This document shows, piece by piece, positions 31,974 to 42,815 of a stretch of DNA of 64,000 nucleotides (positions are counted from its first letter, which is position 1; each line of letters starts with the position of its first letter). Made by a program: the position numbers and the translations under genes. The notes under the pieces were generated by a model. It worked only from the letters and a program-made list of their open reading frames with translations. It did no database searches and was not told the DNA's origin. The stretch covers positions 202,577,273 through 202,641,272 of the forward strand of contig JAUPFV010000002.1 in assembly GCA_036936605.1 (NCBI GenBank). Direction: 5' to 3'. The stretch is from Limnanthes douglasii subsp. nivea. Its lineage: Eukaryota; Streptophyta; Magnoliopsida; Brassicales; Limnanthaceae.

Positions 31974-33336
31974 GCGCATACCCCGAACATAAAATACACT
32001 AGCAGACTCCGTGTCAACCATAGCCTATTCTGAGTCCTATCCTTGGATTCATGTGCAAGAGTGCCCATCTATTCAAATCAATCCGAATAAGGAAGAAGAA
32101 TGTTTGAATATACAAGTAAATCAACCTCAAGATTGGAGATTTCGTCTTTTCCAGTACCTCTCAGATGGCATCTTGCCTCCGAAAAAAGTAGTGACAAGAA
32201 AAGTAAAGTATAAGGCTCATGGCTATATCATCTTAAGAGATGGTCTTTACAAAAAAATCCTTTAGTAGGCCTCTTTTATGATGTTTGTGATTTGAATACT
32301 CCCAAATGGTGCTCTCCAAATTGCATGATGGCGAGGGATCAACACACTGTGGGTTCAGGGTTCTAACCAGAAGGGTCTTGTTAGCTGGGTACTATTGGCC
32401 CTCCATAATGCAAGATGCCAAGGAATTGGTAAAAAAATGTGATCCATGCCAAAGATACAGTAATGAAATTCATATCTCAGCTGTCCCATTAGAGTCAATT
32501 TCTGAGCCAATACCTTTTGCTCGTTGGGGGCTAGATTTGGTGGGACCTCTACCCATGGCATCCGGAGGATGCAGAACTATAATAGTTGTTATTGATTACT
32601 TCTCAAAGTGGATTGAAGCAGCCCCATTGGAAGGAACTACTTCAAAAGTTGTGATAAAATTCATCCTATCTAATATTTGCTGCATATTTGGGGTTCCACA
32701 AAAGATAACCACAGACAATGGGCTAGAGTTTAATAACAAGGATGTGGAGAATTTTTGTGCCTCTAGAGGGATTCAACACTGTTTCTCTTCTCCTTTCCAC
32801 CCACAGGAAAATGGTCAAGCTGAAGTAGCTAACAAAATAATCCTTTCCGGTCTTAAAAAGAATCTAGAAGGGTTTGCTGGAAAGTGGCCAAGTTATCTAC
32901 AAGAAGTACTATGGGCTTACTAGACCACTCCCGGGGCTACAACACAAGAATCCCCATTTGCCTTGGTAAATGGTATCGATGCAATAGCTCCCATATAACC
33001 ACTCTCCCTTCATTCCGAGTCCACCATTTTTCCGAACAAGCTAATGAAGAGGCAATCAGAAGCCAGCTTGATTTGATGGAAGAAAGAAGAGTGAAGGCTC
33101 ACCTTAGAGCCACACACTATCAGGGTTTGATGAGAAGTAAATTTGCTTCCAGAGTCAAAAGGAGGGATTTTCAACCAGGTGATAAGGTACTAAGAAAAGT
33201 CTTCTTGCATACCAGAGAGAAGCAGTTCGGCAAGCTAGCTCCAACATGGGAAGGACCCTATGTGGTCAGTGAAAAGCTTAAGCCTGGGACATACAGGCTC
33301 AAAGATAACGATGGAAGGATTTTGAATCACCTCTAG
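31974..33336 (+). pseudogene. Integrase of Gypsy B
   Basis: After the RNase H stop the sequence continues in another frame (ADSVSTIAYSESYPWI..). Zinc-binding part near 32340-32450 (HCGFRVLTRRVLLAGYYWPS, CDPCQRYS). Catalytic core: GLDLVGP (D, near 32530), TTDNG (D, near 32712), ENGQAEVANK (E, near 32822). All three acidic residues are present in one 205-codon frame (32306-32923). TAG follows VLWAY at 32921, and a frameshift or stop near 32995 precedes the C-terminal part (RSQLDLMEERRVKAHLRATH, FQPGDKVLRKV, LAPTWEGPYVV) up to 33336. Damaged, but the core is well preserved. Confidence 0.85.
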
Positions 33337-33850
33337 AACATTGAAAACCTCCGGTTGTATTTAGAATAAAGACTATGTAAATATTTAAAGTCCATGTAAA
33401 TATTTGGGGGCATACTCTTTCCTACCCTGGTGGCGCGAGGAGGTTTTAATGAGGTGTCTGGATTTTTTAATAAAATTCGATGCCTTCTTGAAACATTCGA
33501 AGTGGTTTTGTTTGACTAATAGATCGATTTAATTCGGTGGAATGATGGCCATTTAAACATTTGTCATCGGAGAATTTAAAATCTCTCACTTTAAAATATT
33601 CAAAGGCCATTTAAATACGAGCCATCAAAATTTGAAAACCGTAAAACAATATAAGAGTTGTGTAGGATGAAACTGCCCGGTAGATATCGGGGAATGATAT
33701 TAAATATGTAAAATGCCTTGGCCATCCAAGGACTTTAGAGTTTTAAAAAAAGAAGGGTTGTCCGGACAAGGGCCGGACACGGTTACAAAATTTCCTTGGC
33801 CATCCAAGAACTTTAGTCTACACAAAAATTAAAGAAAAATATGGTTAAAA
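33337..33850. other. Spacer between pol and the antisense gene of Gypsy B
   Basis: No open frame. Contains the GGGGGCATACTCTTTCCTACCCTGG-like block also found at the equivalent place in element A (about 21050). The minisatellite of element A is not present here. Confidence 0.5.
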
Positions 33851-33852
33851 CT

Positions 33853-36820
33853 TTAAGGCTGAGCTTTCTTGGATGGCCCAGCCTCACTTGGTTTCTTTTT
33901 GGGATCCCCGATCTCCTCATCTGGACTCTCTCCAATCTTTTCATCTTCATCAGTAGTATCGTCCAAACCACTGGAGTAATTGTGCTTATCACCATCAGCC
34001 ATGGTATGATGAGGGAGGTCTTCGTATTCCCCGAATCGCCATAAATATCCCAGTGTCCTCTTCGGAAATTTCTCATGAAAGAGCAAGACCATGTCTGATT
34101 TGACTTCGGCGTACCTTTCCTCTTGGGAGTCTATCACTTTGTTGGTGTATGCATCCATCCTGGCTTGGATCGTCTTCTCTTGCTCTTTTATCAAGTCGTC
34201 TTTTTCTTGCTTGGCCTTAGACACAGCACCCACAAGCAAAATATTGTCGTTAGTTAGGGTCTGAATAATGTTGTCTTTGGCCTTCACCTCATCTTTTGAA
34301 GTTCGACAGATTCTTCTCCAGGTCAGAATACTTGGATTGAAGTTCTTTCACAACCCCCTCTGAAGTGGCCAGCTTGTTGGCCAAGTTATCTTTCCCCTTC
34401 TTCAGCTCCTCATTTTCTCTCTTTAATGCCTCAATACTCTGATTGACAGTAATGAGGTCGTTAGACAAACTCTCCTTGTCAGAGTTAAGTGTGTTGATGA
34501 TGGCTAACTGGTTTCGTACTTGCTTCTCCAAGTTGAGCATTAGTTGAATGTTGCTCAACAAGGACTAGGTCACCATATCCTTCTCTCCTGAAACAGAAAA
34601 AGATTTAACGTTGAAAGTGACTATGTTCGAAGAGTTTGGGGGGAGGTAAGGGCCAGCAAAGTCATCATTCTCAAGGTCTTCGAAGTAAAGGCCAATCCCT
34701 TGAAGGCCACTAATATCTACCCCAAAAATGTTGATGTCCCCTCCTGCACCCTCACCGGTGTGAAAGTCACTTAGGAGTTCCTCTGCTTGAGTTGGGTCTG
34801 TTGGTTCAACCGGAGGAAGAGACTCTGGAGGCCAGAGAACAACTTCATCTCCCTTTGAGGTTTTATTTTTCTTAGCCTCCCTATCTCCACCTTCTGCTCC
34901 CCGTTTTCGATCTTTCCTGGGAGCTTTTGGGGGCTTTGGAGATCCAAACGCCTCTTTGGTACTCTCGTTTTCTACCACTTGTAGCAAAGTAGCATCAATC
35001 CTTCCTTGGTCCGGCCCCTCCTGGTTTGCTGGGACAGTTTCCTCAACATCACCTGGGTTGACCTCAGCCACGTCTTGCTTACCCTTGCCTTTCTTGCCCT
35101 TCATTTTGCTTGGGGATTTAGCTCTGCCCGGCAAGGCTAGCTCTCTATCTTTTGCATCTGTCTTCTGAAGAATCACCTCCGGAGGGGGTGGAGTGGTTAA
35201 TTCCTCCCAAGACAAGTCTCTCCGGCCGGTTGTATTCCAGAGATGGGATCTTACCAAGTTGTGGAAGTGATTTCCCCATTTCTCAGTAGCCCAAGCATTT
35301 AGCTTGGCACAAGTGGTCTGCCCCTCCTCTAAGTAATCATTAAACTCCTTCGGCAGCACTACCAAAAAACAAAAGAAGAGAAATTAAGCAAACAAACTTA
35401 TTATAAGAAAAGATAGAAAAATGTAATGAAATATTTACATGTGCTCTTCCATCGGCTGGTAAGCATGCTTGGATTGTCACCAGCTTTAATCTTCCTCCCA
35501 TTCTCCCAAGCACCACTGATAAACAAAAATTGAGTCTTCCAGTTCTTCTCCGACTCAAGCAAGTGATCCACCACTTTGTAATTGTCACCCATATTGTAAT
35601 GATAGAACGGGATGACATGGTTTCTGCAAAGGCTGGCCACAACAGCAAACTGCTCCATCGAAAGTGAGATTCCGGAGAGCCTGGAGGCTATGATGCAAGC
35701 CATGAGGGTGTACCAAGCATTGGGGCTCATTTGGCTTGGGCAGAGCTTTATCAGATGGAAATATCTAACGATTTCTGGGTCCAAGGGAAACCTAAGCCCC
35801 TAGTTGAATAGCTCGGTGTAGAAAACTATCTCCATGAGCTTGCAATCCATTGGCATCTCCGGATCGACCGATATCCTCACTTTAACATTTATCTGGGATC
35901 CCCCACTTCATCCGGATCCGACCCAGTTCAGCTGTGTGAATAAAAGCGTAATTGATCTTCTGCATGGCTAGTAGATACTTTACACTCACTTTGGTGAAGT
36001 AAGGTCTCACTTTTCCTACGAGGCACTCAGGCAGGTCTGGGTGTTTTAAACATAACTTCTCCTTGCCCTTGCTTTTCTTGAAAATGGCAGTCTCACTCGT
36101 CTGCCCGGAGACGTCGGTCTCAAAAGGGGCTTCTTCAACACTGTCCTCCATTACGTCTTCCATTACCATGGAAGGTCTATCAGTTGTTTTTGGGAGGGAA
36201 GTGCTAGTGGTTGGCTTAGTAAGCTCTCCGGATGGCTGAGCACTGCTTTCTTTTGGTGGTCTGGAGTCCGGCTGGGGATCAGATCCGAAGGGTTCGTTTC
36301 GAAGGCTTGAAATGGTGGCTCCCGGACCGAACAGTTTGTCCTTAGGAATCTTGATGGGTTCTTTTGACCCTGTAATTTTATCTGTGGCCCCAGACTTAGA
36401 GGGCACAGATTTTGGAGATTTAGACTGTGAAGCGACAGCCTGGCTTTTTACTAGACGACCTCTTCGTCGATTTATTAGCTTTTATGGGGAGATGTCAGTA
36501 TTCGATCCCATGGCAATGAATGTGGAGGGTCTTTTAGTGCTTGTAACTGTTTGCTCTTGTTCAACAATAGGCTATGACTCCTGGACCGATGAGCCTGAGA
36601 TGATCGGTGAAAGACTAGGCTAAAATAACGTTCTAGGTTTGGAGCTTCTGGCAGAAGACGAACCTCGATCAGGCTCTGAGTTTGGTGTTTTAGATTTGTC
36701 AATATGAGAGACTGGGAGGCCTGCAGCAATGCACCTTTCTCGTTCGACCCTTTATGCTTTCTCTAACTCCGACAGATTCAGCAACCCACCTTTTACTAAA
36801 GTGTTTCTTGCTGTAAACAT
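33853..36820 (-). pseudogene. Antisense accessory gene of Gypsy B (gypsy-type domain plus coiled coil)
   Basis: Minus-strand gene between pol and the 3' LTR. It begins near 36815 with LLNLSELEKA and ERERCIAAGLPVSH. A Pro/Ser-rich stretch follows, then 36406-35882, then the conserved domain at about 35800-35440 (RFPLDPEIVRYFHLIKLCPS, MSPNAWYTLM, SLCRNHVIPFYHYN, WKTQFLFISGAWENGR), which resembles the putative gypsy-type transposon domain (PF04195, from memory). A likely intron (donor at about 35440, acceptor TTTTTGGTAG at about 35360) joins to LPKEFNDYLEEGQTTCAKLN. Then come a charged Lys/Pro region, a coiled coil (34561-34289) and an acidic C-terminus (to 33853). TAG at 34567-34565 and a frameshift near 34288 interrupt it. 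Function unknown; antisense genes are known in Tat-lineage elements. Confidence 0.78.
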
Positions 36821-37245
36821 AAACTTACACTAAAATGGGTTTTTGAAAAGAGAGATAAAAGCTTTGAAGATTAGAAGTGAAAAGATGATGAAGATGGTAA
36901 AATAGTGAAAAATGAGTTAATTTATACTAAAAAGATAAAAGATACCTTGAAACCTAGGAGAATACGAAAAGATAGAGTAATGATTAGAGACGGCGCTGAC
37001 ATCACCAATATTAATTGAAGAGGTTACTTTTTGAAGTAAGTGGGAGCGCCGTTCTAGGAGAAAAACGGCTGGTGAGGCGAATCAGAAAGGGACACGTGTC
37101 CCACGATCTATGGCAAAACCTTTGAGCTTCTGAGAGTTTTACCAGTCTAGATAAAACCGTTATACAAATCGAAATCAGTTCGGACATTATTACAGGTGCT
37201 CATGAACAATTTTTTAGGTCTTGCCAAAGGCCTTCGAACATAACC

Positions 37246-37260
37246 TAAAAAAGGGGCTAC
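37246..37260 (+). other. Polypurine tract of Gypsy B
   Basis: Purine-rich AAAAAAGGGGC run directly before the 3' LTR, the usual plus-strand primer site. Confidence 0.75.
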
Positions 37261-37636
37261 TGATGAGTCCGGATTTTCTCACCACTCACTGTAGAAACCG
37301 GACAGGGGAAATTCGGAAATAAACCACCTACTGAACCATCCGAACAGGAATAAAGTATTAAAAACTAAACACTTTATGACTAAGCTAATTGCTAGACTGT
37401 TTAATAAACTAATGGGTTACTGAACTCGACCCGATTTCATAAGTACGATCCGAAAGCCCATGTGGCCCATAATTAAGGGTATAAATACCGAATCACTTTT
37501 ATTAATGAGGGTAATAAACATTTAATACAACCAGGCAGCTCAAATCTCTCACTACAAACCACTTAAACATTAAATACCTTTGAAACACCCCACAACACCT
37601 GACAAAATTACCCTCAAACTGAAATAATCCACACCA
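37261..37636 (+). repeat. 3' LTR of Gypsy B
   Basis: Same length as the 5' LTR, with about 17 base differences counted by hand. Confidence 0.92.
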
Positions 37637-38363
37637 TAGACTACTCTGAAACGTTCTCTCCAGTTGCAAAGATTGACACTATCAGAGAGATTGGCCTCTT
37701 CATCAATTTGATGTAAAGAATGCTTTCTTACATGGAGACTTGGAAGAAGAGGTATATATGGAACCCCTACCAGGGTTCTCTGATGGTTTTCAAGAAAGTG
37801 AGGTATGTAAACTTAAAAAGGCATTATATGGGCTCAAACAGTCTCCTCGTGCTTGGTTTGGGAGATTTACAATGGCAATGAAGCAGTATAGGTACAAACA
37901 GAGTAATGGGGATCATATATTGTTTTACAAAAAGAGAGGAGAATTAGTCACTTGTCTTATAATATATGTCCACGATATGATTATAACGGAGAATGACGAA
38001 GAAGAAATTAGCTCTCTTAGGAAAAACCTCTTCAAGGAGTTCGAAATGAAAGACTTTCGGGGATTGAAGTATTTCCTAGAAATCAAGGTTCTTAGGTCAA
38101 GAGGAGGTATTTATATCTCCCAACGGAAATATATATTGGATTTATTAGCTGAAGTTGGCATGGTGGATTGCAAACCAAATGACACTCCTATGGTTGTGAA
38201 TCACAAACTAAAGATAATTGAAGGGGTCAGACCAGCGAGTAAAGAAAGGTACCAAAGGTTGGTGGGAAAATTGATTTACCTGGCTCACACTCGACCCGAC
38301 ATTACATGCGTGGTGGGAGTAGTTAGCCAGTTCATACATCATCCTCAGGAACACCATATGGAG
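37637..38363 (+). pseudogene. Copia reverse transcriptase remnant, left part
   Basis: Begins at the Gypsy B border with DYSETFSPVAKIDTIR. A small deletion follows, then DWPLHQFDVKNAFLHGDLEE and a 208-codon open frame (37740-38363) with PPGF-like LPGF, CKLKKALYGLKQSPRAWF, YVHDMIIT and RPDITCVVGVVSQF. The polymerase box is YVHD instead of YVDD. The frame is cut at HHPQEHHME by the hAT element and resumes at 42808. The missing N-terminal part of RT and the absent integrase show that the left border is a deletion or recombination point. Confidence 0.85.
38356..38363. repeat. hAT target-site duplication, left (ATATGGAG)
   Basis: Exact match to 42808-42815. An 8-bp duplication is diagnostic for hAT elements. 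Confidence 0.92.
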
Positions 38364-38389
38364 TAGGGCTGTCAATTTCGGGTTTCGGG

Positions 38390-38780
38390 TCATGTTCGTG
38401 TCAGGTTCGACCGACCCGAAATTTTCAAACCTGTGACACGAACCCGACACGAACCCAAAATTCGTGTCAGGTTCAAAGACACGAACCCGACCTGTTAAAA
38501 ACCTGTTAGACCCGAACCCGACCTGTTTGACACGAAATTGTATCCAACACGAAAAACCTGTTGGACCCAAACCCGACCTGTTTGACACGAAATTGTATCC
38601 AACACGAAAAACTTGTTGGACCCGAACCCGACCTGTTTGACACGAAATTGTATCCAACACGAAATACTTGTTTGACATGAATTTTGGCTCAAACCCGCAA
38701 CACGAACCCAACTTGTTAAACAAACCCAAAACACAAACCCGATACAAATGTATAACACGAACACGACCTGTTAGACACGA
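38390..38780. repeat. Left subterminal repeats of the hAT element
   Basis: Dense copies of AACCCGACCTGTTTGACACG-type motifs. Three 55-bp units start at 38505, 38560 and 38615. Subterminal arrays of short motifs are the usual transposase-binding regions of hAT elements. Confidence 0.8.
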
Positions 38781-39248
38781 AAATATGAAAACTGAAAAAT
38801 GAACATAAATACATAATTTGTAACATGAAATCTAGAGAGTATTAACTTCACATCTTACAAAATATTAAAAACATTACATTACACAAATTTTGTCTTGAAC
38901 AACAAATGTTTAAATAAAAAAACACGAACTTTCTTGATTTCACTAATTTGAAGACCCTACAAAAATAAAGTAAAATAAAAGTTAGATCTCAAATATATAT
39001 TATAATCGATAACATATTTATACAATTATATCATTAATTACCTTAAACAAAAGTAACTAATTGAACCATCCTCCATGTTAAGATCCAAATCCAAACTCAA
39101 ACAATCCTCCGTGAGTTTTTTCATCTTCTCTTCTTGCAAAGCTAGAAGATATTATCAAACAATAGATATTGGAATCATATAAAATATATATAAACTATTA
39201 AATATTTTAATTTTAGAATTTAGAAAACTTACATTTTTCTCCAAATAA

Positions 39249-41342
39249 TCAATCCCTCGTAAAAATTAATGCCTCAGCCGTATCCGGTTTAAGCGAACTA
39301 CGAAATTGGTCAAGAACTCGACCCCCAACACTGAATGTCGACTCTGATGCAACCGTAGATATAGGAATGGACAACACATCACGAGCCATGGTAGCGAGTT
39401 CCGGATATTTATATTGGTTTATTTTCCAATATGCTAAGATATCAAAAAATTTATCTCCTTTCACCTTTGTTGCATCTAAATATAGTTTGAGTTGTGTAGT
39501 TTTTGATAAACCACTACATGCATCACTTTTGAAATCATCAAACTCTTGCACAAACAAAATCATATATAGGTTTAAACAAATGAAATTAATATTATATAAT
39601 AGATTATTGTTCTTCAAATATAATTGTTATTATATAAACATTTTAATTACAATAACATATTATGTTTAAAAATATACCTTCATGAAGTCATCTGTTAGTC
39701 CACCCATCGATGGTAATCGAGTACTTCCCATATTATCTGAAGAGGAAGCCTCTTCAATTGAAGTCTTGCTAGCGTACTCATCAAAAAGAGAATATAACTT
39801 GTTTTTAACCTTGTCAAACTCATGTTCATAACCATCATCACCATATATTTTACGGTAAGAAAACTCCACAAACTGAAGTTTGTAATAAGGATCTAATATG
39901 ATGGCAATAGCCATAATTAGACTAAAATCAGACCAATATTTCCTAAATATTTCCCACATTTGATGAGCCATCTTTCTTATGTACTCGTCTTCACTTCTTA
40001 ACTCTACTTTCAAATTCAAATGTGCCATGACAACTAAAGGAAAATACAAATTCGATGTAGGATACTTGCTTCCGGAAAAAGCACAAATAATATTATAGAA
40101 CACCTTCAAAAAATTTCTAATCTTCTCTATCCTATCCCACTCCTCACGGGTTGGACAAGAAGTAAAATTTGAATCACTCAACTCTAGGAGAGAAAATACA
40201 CGACGATAAAACATAGCACTCTCAAGCATAAGAAAAGTTTAGTTCCATCTTGTAGGTACATCTTGCCTTAAACCCTTAGTATAATCTAAAGATATATGTT
40301 TAACACATTCTAAAAACTTATGCTTCCTTGCTTGTGATCCCCTAACATACTTCACACATTCACGAACTTTATCAACGACTATATCGATTTGTTTCAATCC
40401 ATCTTGAACTACTAAATTTAATACATGTGCACAACAACGAACATGAAAGAATTCTCCATAACAAACAAGTGCATCTTTCAAATTCAGTTAACTTATCAAC
40501 TTATCAACTGAAACGGTGTTAGAACTTGCATTATCTAACGTAAGAGCAAACAACTTATCTTCAATGTTCCAATCATCAAACATAGTATGCAGTTTCTCAT
40601 ATAAACACACACCATTGTGAGGAGGTGGCATATAACTAAAATTTAGAACACATTTTTGTAAAACCCATTCTTTATCAATAAAATGTGCGGTGAGACAAAT
40701 ATAACCATCAGTAGTGATAGAGGTCCATAGGTCAGATGTCAAACTAATTCGGCCCGGAGTTAACTCTAACATTTTTTAACTTTAGTATTTTCTCTATCAT
40801 AAATCTTCATCACATCACTCTTGCAAGTATTTATACCAAATAATTGAACATCATTTCTTAAATACCGAAATGCTTGTCGAAACCCTTCGTACTCAACAAA
40901 TTGAAAAGACATCTCATGAAGAATAATTGCTGCGACAAGTAACTCTCTAAACTTTTCCGGATCATAAGGACGACTAGCAAGAGACATGCAATCACTTGAT
41001 TGTGAAATAAGCATCTGTCCTATATCACGACTACTAACCTTTTCATATTTTTGTATATGACAACGTAAATTACCCGTACCATAAGTACTCTTACACAATA
41101 AAATAACACCACATTTTTTGCAAACACATCTTTCTTGCATATCTTTGGAAAGAGGAAGCATATTAAAATATAACCAAACATCGGATTTTAATTTTCTAAC
41201 CTTTTGGTTTTCGTTTTTCTCCATACTCGTATAAGATTTTCTCACTTTTTTGTTGCCGACATGATTCGTTCCAAAATCCTCGACCTCAATTACGTCATCT
41301 ATGTGGTCCGTACTTATATTTTCATTCGTAGATGAATCCATC
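39249..41342 (-). pseudogene. hAT (Ac/Tam3-type) transposase
   Basis: Reads from ATG at 41342 (MDSSTNEN..) after a likely leader intron acceptor (CATGTTTAG at about 41350). Parts in order: BED-type zinc finger (about 41190-41030: VWLYFNMLP, CVCKKCGVILLC, GTGNLRCHIQKY); RNase H-like core with ISLTSDLWTSITTDGYICLT (40750-40690) and LDNASSN; FHVRCCAHVLNLVVQDGL; DVPTRWN at 40240; the long alpha-helical segment (40229-39666); and the C-terminal hAT dimerisation domain (39590-39250: ILAYWKINQYKYPELATMAR, IPISTVASESTFS). Lesions: frameshifts near 40770 and 40485, an in-frame TAA directly after TRWN (about 40238), and an intron-like gap at 39618-39665. Non-functional. Confidence 0.88.
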
Positions 41343-41822
41343 TCACCTAAACATGAAAATAAAAAATACATAAGATAAATTAAATAAATCTTAAAAAATA
41401 TCAAGTCTATATTTAAGTTTTCGTAAGAAAAAAAAAGTTAGCAGATCAGTCTATTAATGAATAACCAAATTAACCAATAGATGATAAGTTATTCGAGGCT
41501 GCTGAAAATTGGAACCATCGTAGGCTTCTTCAAGCTTCTCTACCGGTTATGTTGGTCAAACTTGGAATCACCGTAGACGTAATCAAATACAGCGGGAGAC
41601 GCGGAAACATAAAGATCTATCGGATCAGGTTAGTATTGCCCGGAAGAAGCTATTGCGGGTCTGGTGCCGGAAGAAGCTATGTGGCACCCAATATGATTTT
41701 CTTTTCAGCCCCTACGCAGAGAGCTCCCCTTGAATTTTAAAACATATTTGCCACTTCTAAAACAAAGAGATAAGAAAGAACAGCCTTTCTTGCACATCAG
41801 AAACAGACTCACCAAGCCAACG

Positions 41823-42166
41823 ATGGCACTAGACCAAACTTTTATTTCCTCGACAAGAAACCTATTCCACTCTCTCCCTAAAACCCTACAACACCCTAAT
41901 TCATCTCAATTCCGAACATCCATTCACTTTCTTTCAAACCCCAATCGTCGCCGATGTTTCCTAGTTATGAGTTACTCTGTCGATTACAAAGACCAAGGCT
42001 ACACTCATCCAAAACCGCAGGAAATACCATGGAGGAAGGAGATTTGCAACAGCGTCAACCTCATCGGCATTGTTGGGTGCCCCATCGAGATAAAAAACCT
42101 TGTCTCCGGCGAATCCGTCGCTTGGATTAGACTCGTCGTTAGAAAGTCGGCCACCGAGACGACATG
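41823..42166 (+). pseudogene. Captured first exon of an OSB-type organellar ssDNA-binding protein
   Basis: An ATG-initiated frame of 114 codons plus 2 nt that ends at a good donor (GACATG then GTAAAAAT); read through, it would hit TAA one codon later. The N-terminus is Ser/Thr/Arg-rich with few acids, like an organelle transit peptide. The C-terminal part reads PQEIPWRKEICNSVNLIGIV, then CPIEIKNL, SVAWIRLVVRKS and TETTW. This is the start of the single-strand-binding OB fold as found in plant OSB proteins (mitochondrial or plastid DNA maintenance). It lies inside the hAT borders, on the strand opposite to the transposase, and no further OSB exons are seen. Inferred to be a transduplicated fragment; OSB identity is from remembered family motifs. 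Confidence 0.72.
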
Positions 42167-42477
42167 GTAAAAATCAATGAAGAAGAACAAAGAGAAAGAA
42201 GAACAAAACCACTAAAAATAAATGAGATAAATATTACAAAACTACAAATAATGACTGAGTACCTTTCAGATCTGGACGATTGAGATTAGTCTTGCTGGAG
42301 ATAAAAATTTGAACAATTCTTCTAAAAAAAACAAAGCGGCAAAGAAGAAGGTGAGGCTTTAGATGAAAGTGGCTGGGAGTGGGGTTAGAACTTAGAAGTT
42401 AGGGTTATGGTTAGATTTATTAATTTAGTTATTTAAGTATATTATTTATTTTAAATATTTTAGAAAATAAAATTATT

Positions 42478-42790
42478 TCGGGTTTACACGTTTTTTGGGT
42501 TTACAGGTCTGTTTCAGGTTTACATGTCTTTTCGGGTTTTACAGGTTTTTTTGGGTTTACAAGTCAGTTTCGGGTTTACAGGTCTTTTCGGGTTTTACAG
42601 GTCAGTTTCAGGCATACAGGTCTTTTCGGGTTTTACAGGTCAGTTTCGGGTGACACGAACCCAACCCGAACCTGACCCGTTTTTTTTCGAGTCGGGTTCG
42701 TGTCGTGTCTAAATTTCATCGGGTCTGAAATAACAGGTCTCTAACCCTAAAATTTTAGGTCGGGTTCGTGTTGGGTTTACAAGTCGTGTC
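42478..42790. repeat. Right subterminal repeats of the hAT element
   Basis: Roughly 20-bp units of CGGGTTTACAGGTCAGTTT type, then a GGGTTCGTGT-rich stretch inversely related to the left subterminal motifs. Confidence 0.75.
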
Positions 42791-42807
42791 CAAAATTGAC
42801 AGCTCTA

Positions 42808-42815
42808 ATATGGAG
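42808..42815. repeat. hAT target-site duplication, right (ATATGGAG)
   Basis: Exact match to 38356-38363. Confidence 0.92.

Larger units (their letters stand above)
27345..37636 (+). mobile_element. Ty3/Gypsy (Tat-type) retrotransposon B
   Basis: LTRs 27345-27720 and 37261-37636 (376 bp each, about 17 differences by hand count, roughly 95% identical). Internal order: primer site, gag, protease remnant, RT-RNase H, integrase, spacer, antisense accessory gene, polypurine tract. It is much better preserved than element A but carries several disabling changes: a stop and frameshift in gag, missing protease active site, altered YIDD box, and interruptions after RNase H and in integrase. The 5 bp outside the two LTRs differ (ATATT and TAGAC), so there is no target duplication. 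Confidence 0.92.
38364..42807 (-). mobile_element. hAT DNA transposon carrying a captured gene fragment
   Basis: 4,444 bp with inverted ends TAGGGCTGTCAATTT and (read from the right) TAGAGCTGTCAATTT, flanked by an exact 8-bp duplication ATATGGAG (38356-38363 and 42808-42815). Excision in thought restores a continuous Copia frame (..HHPQEHHMEAVMKI..), confirming the borders. Contents: subterminal repeats at both ends, a broken Ac/Tam3-type transposase gene on the minus strand, and a plus-strand exon-like fragment of an OSB-type gene near the right end. The element cannot encode an intact transposase. Confidence 0.93.

Noticed and set aside
34956..35168. Plus-strand frame within the antisense gene of Gypsy B
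   Set aside because: A shadow frame; the minus-strand frame is conserved in element A.
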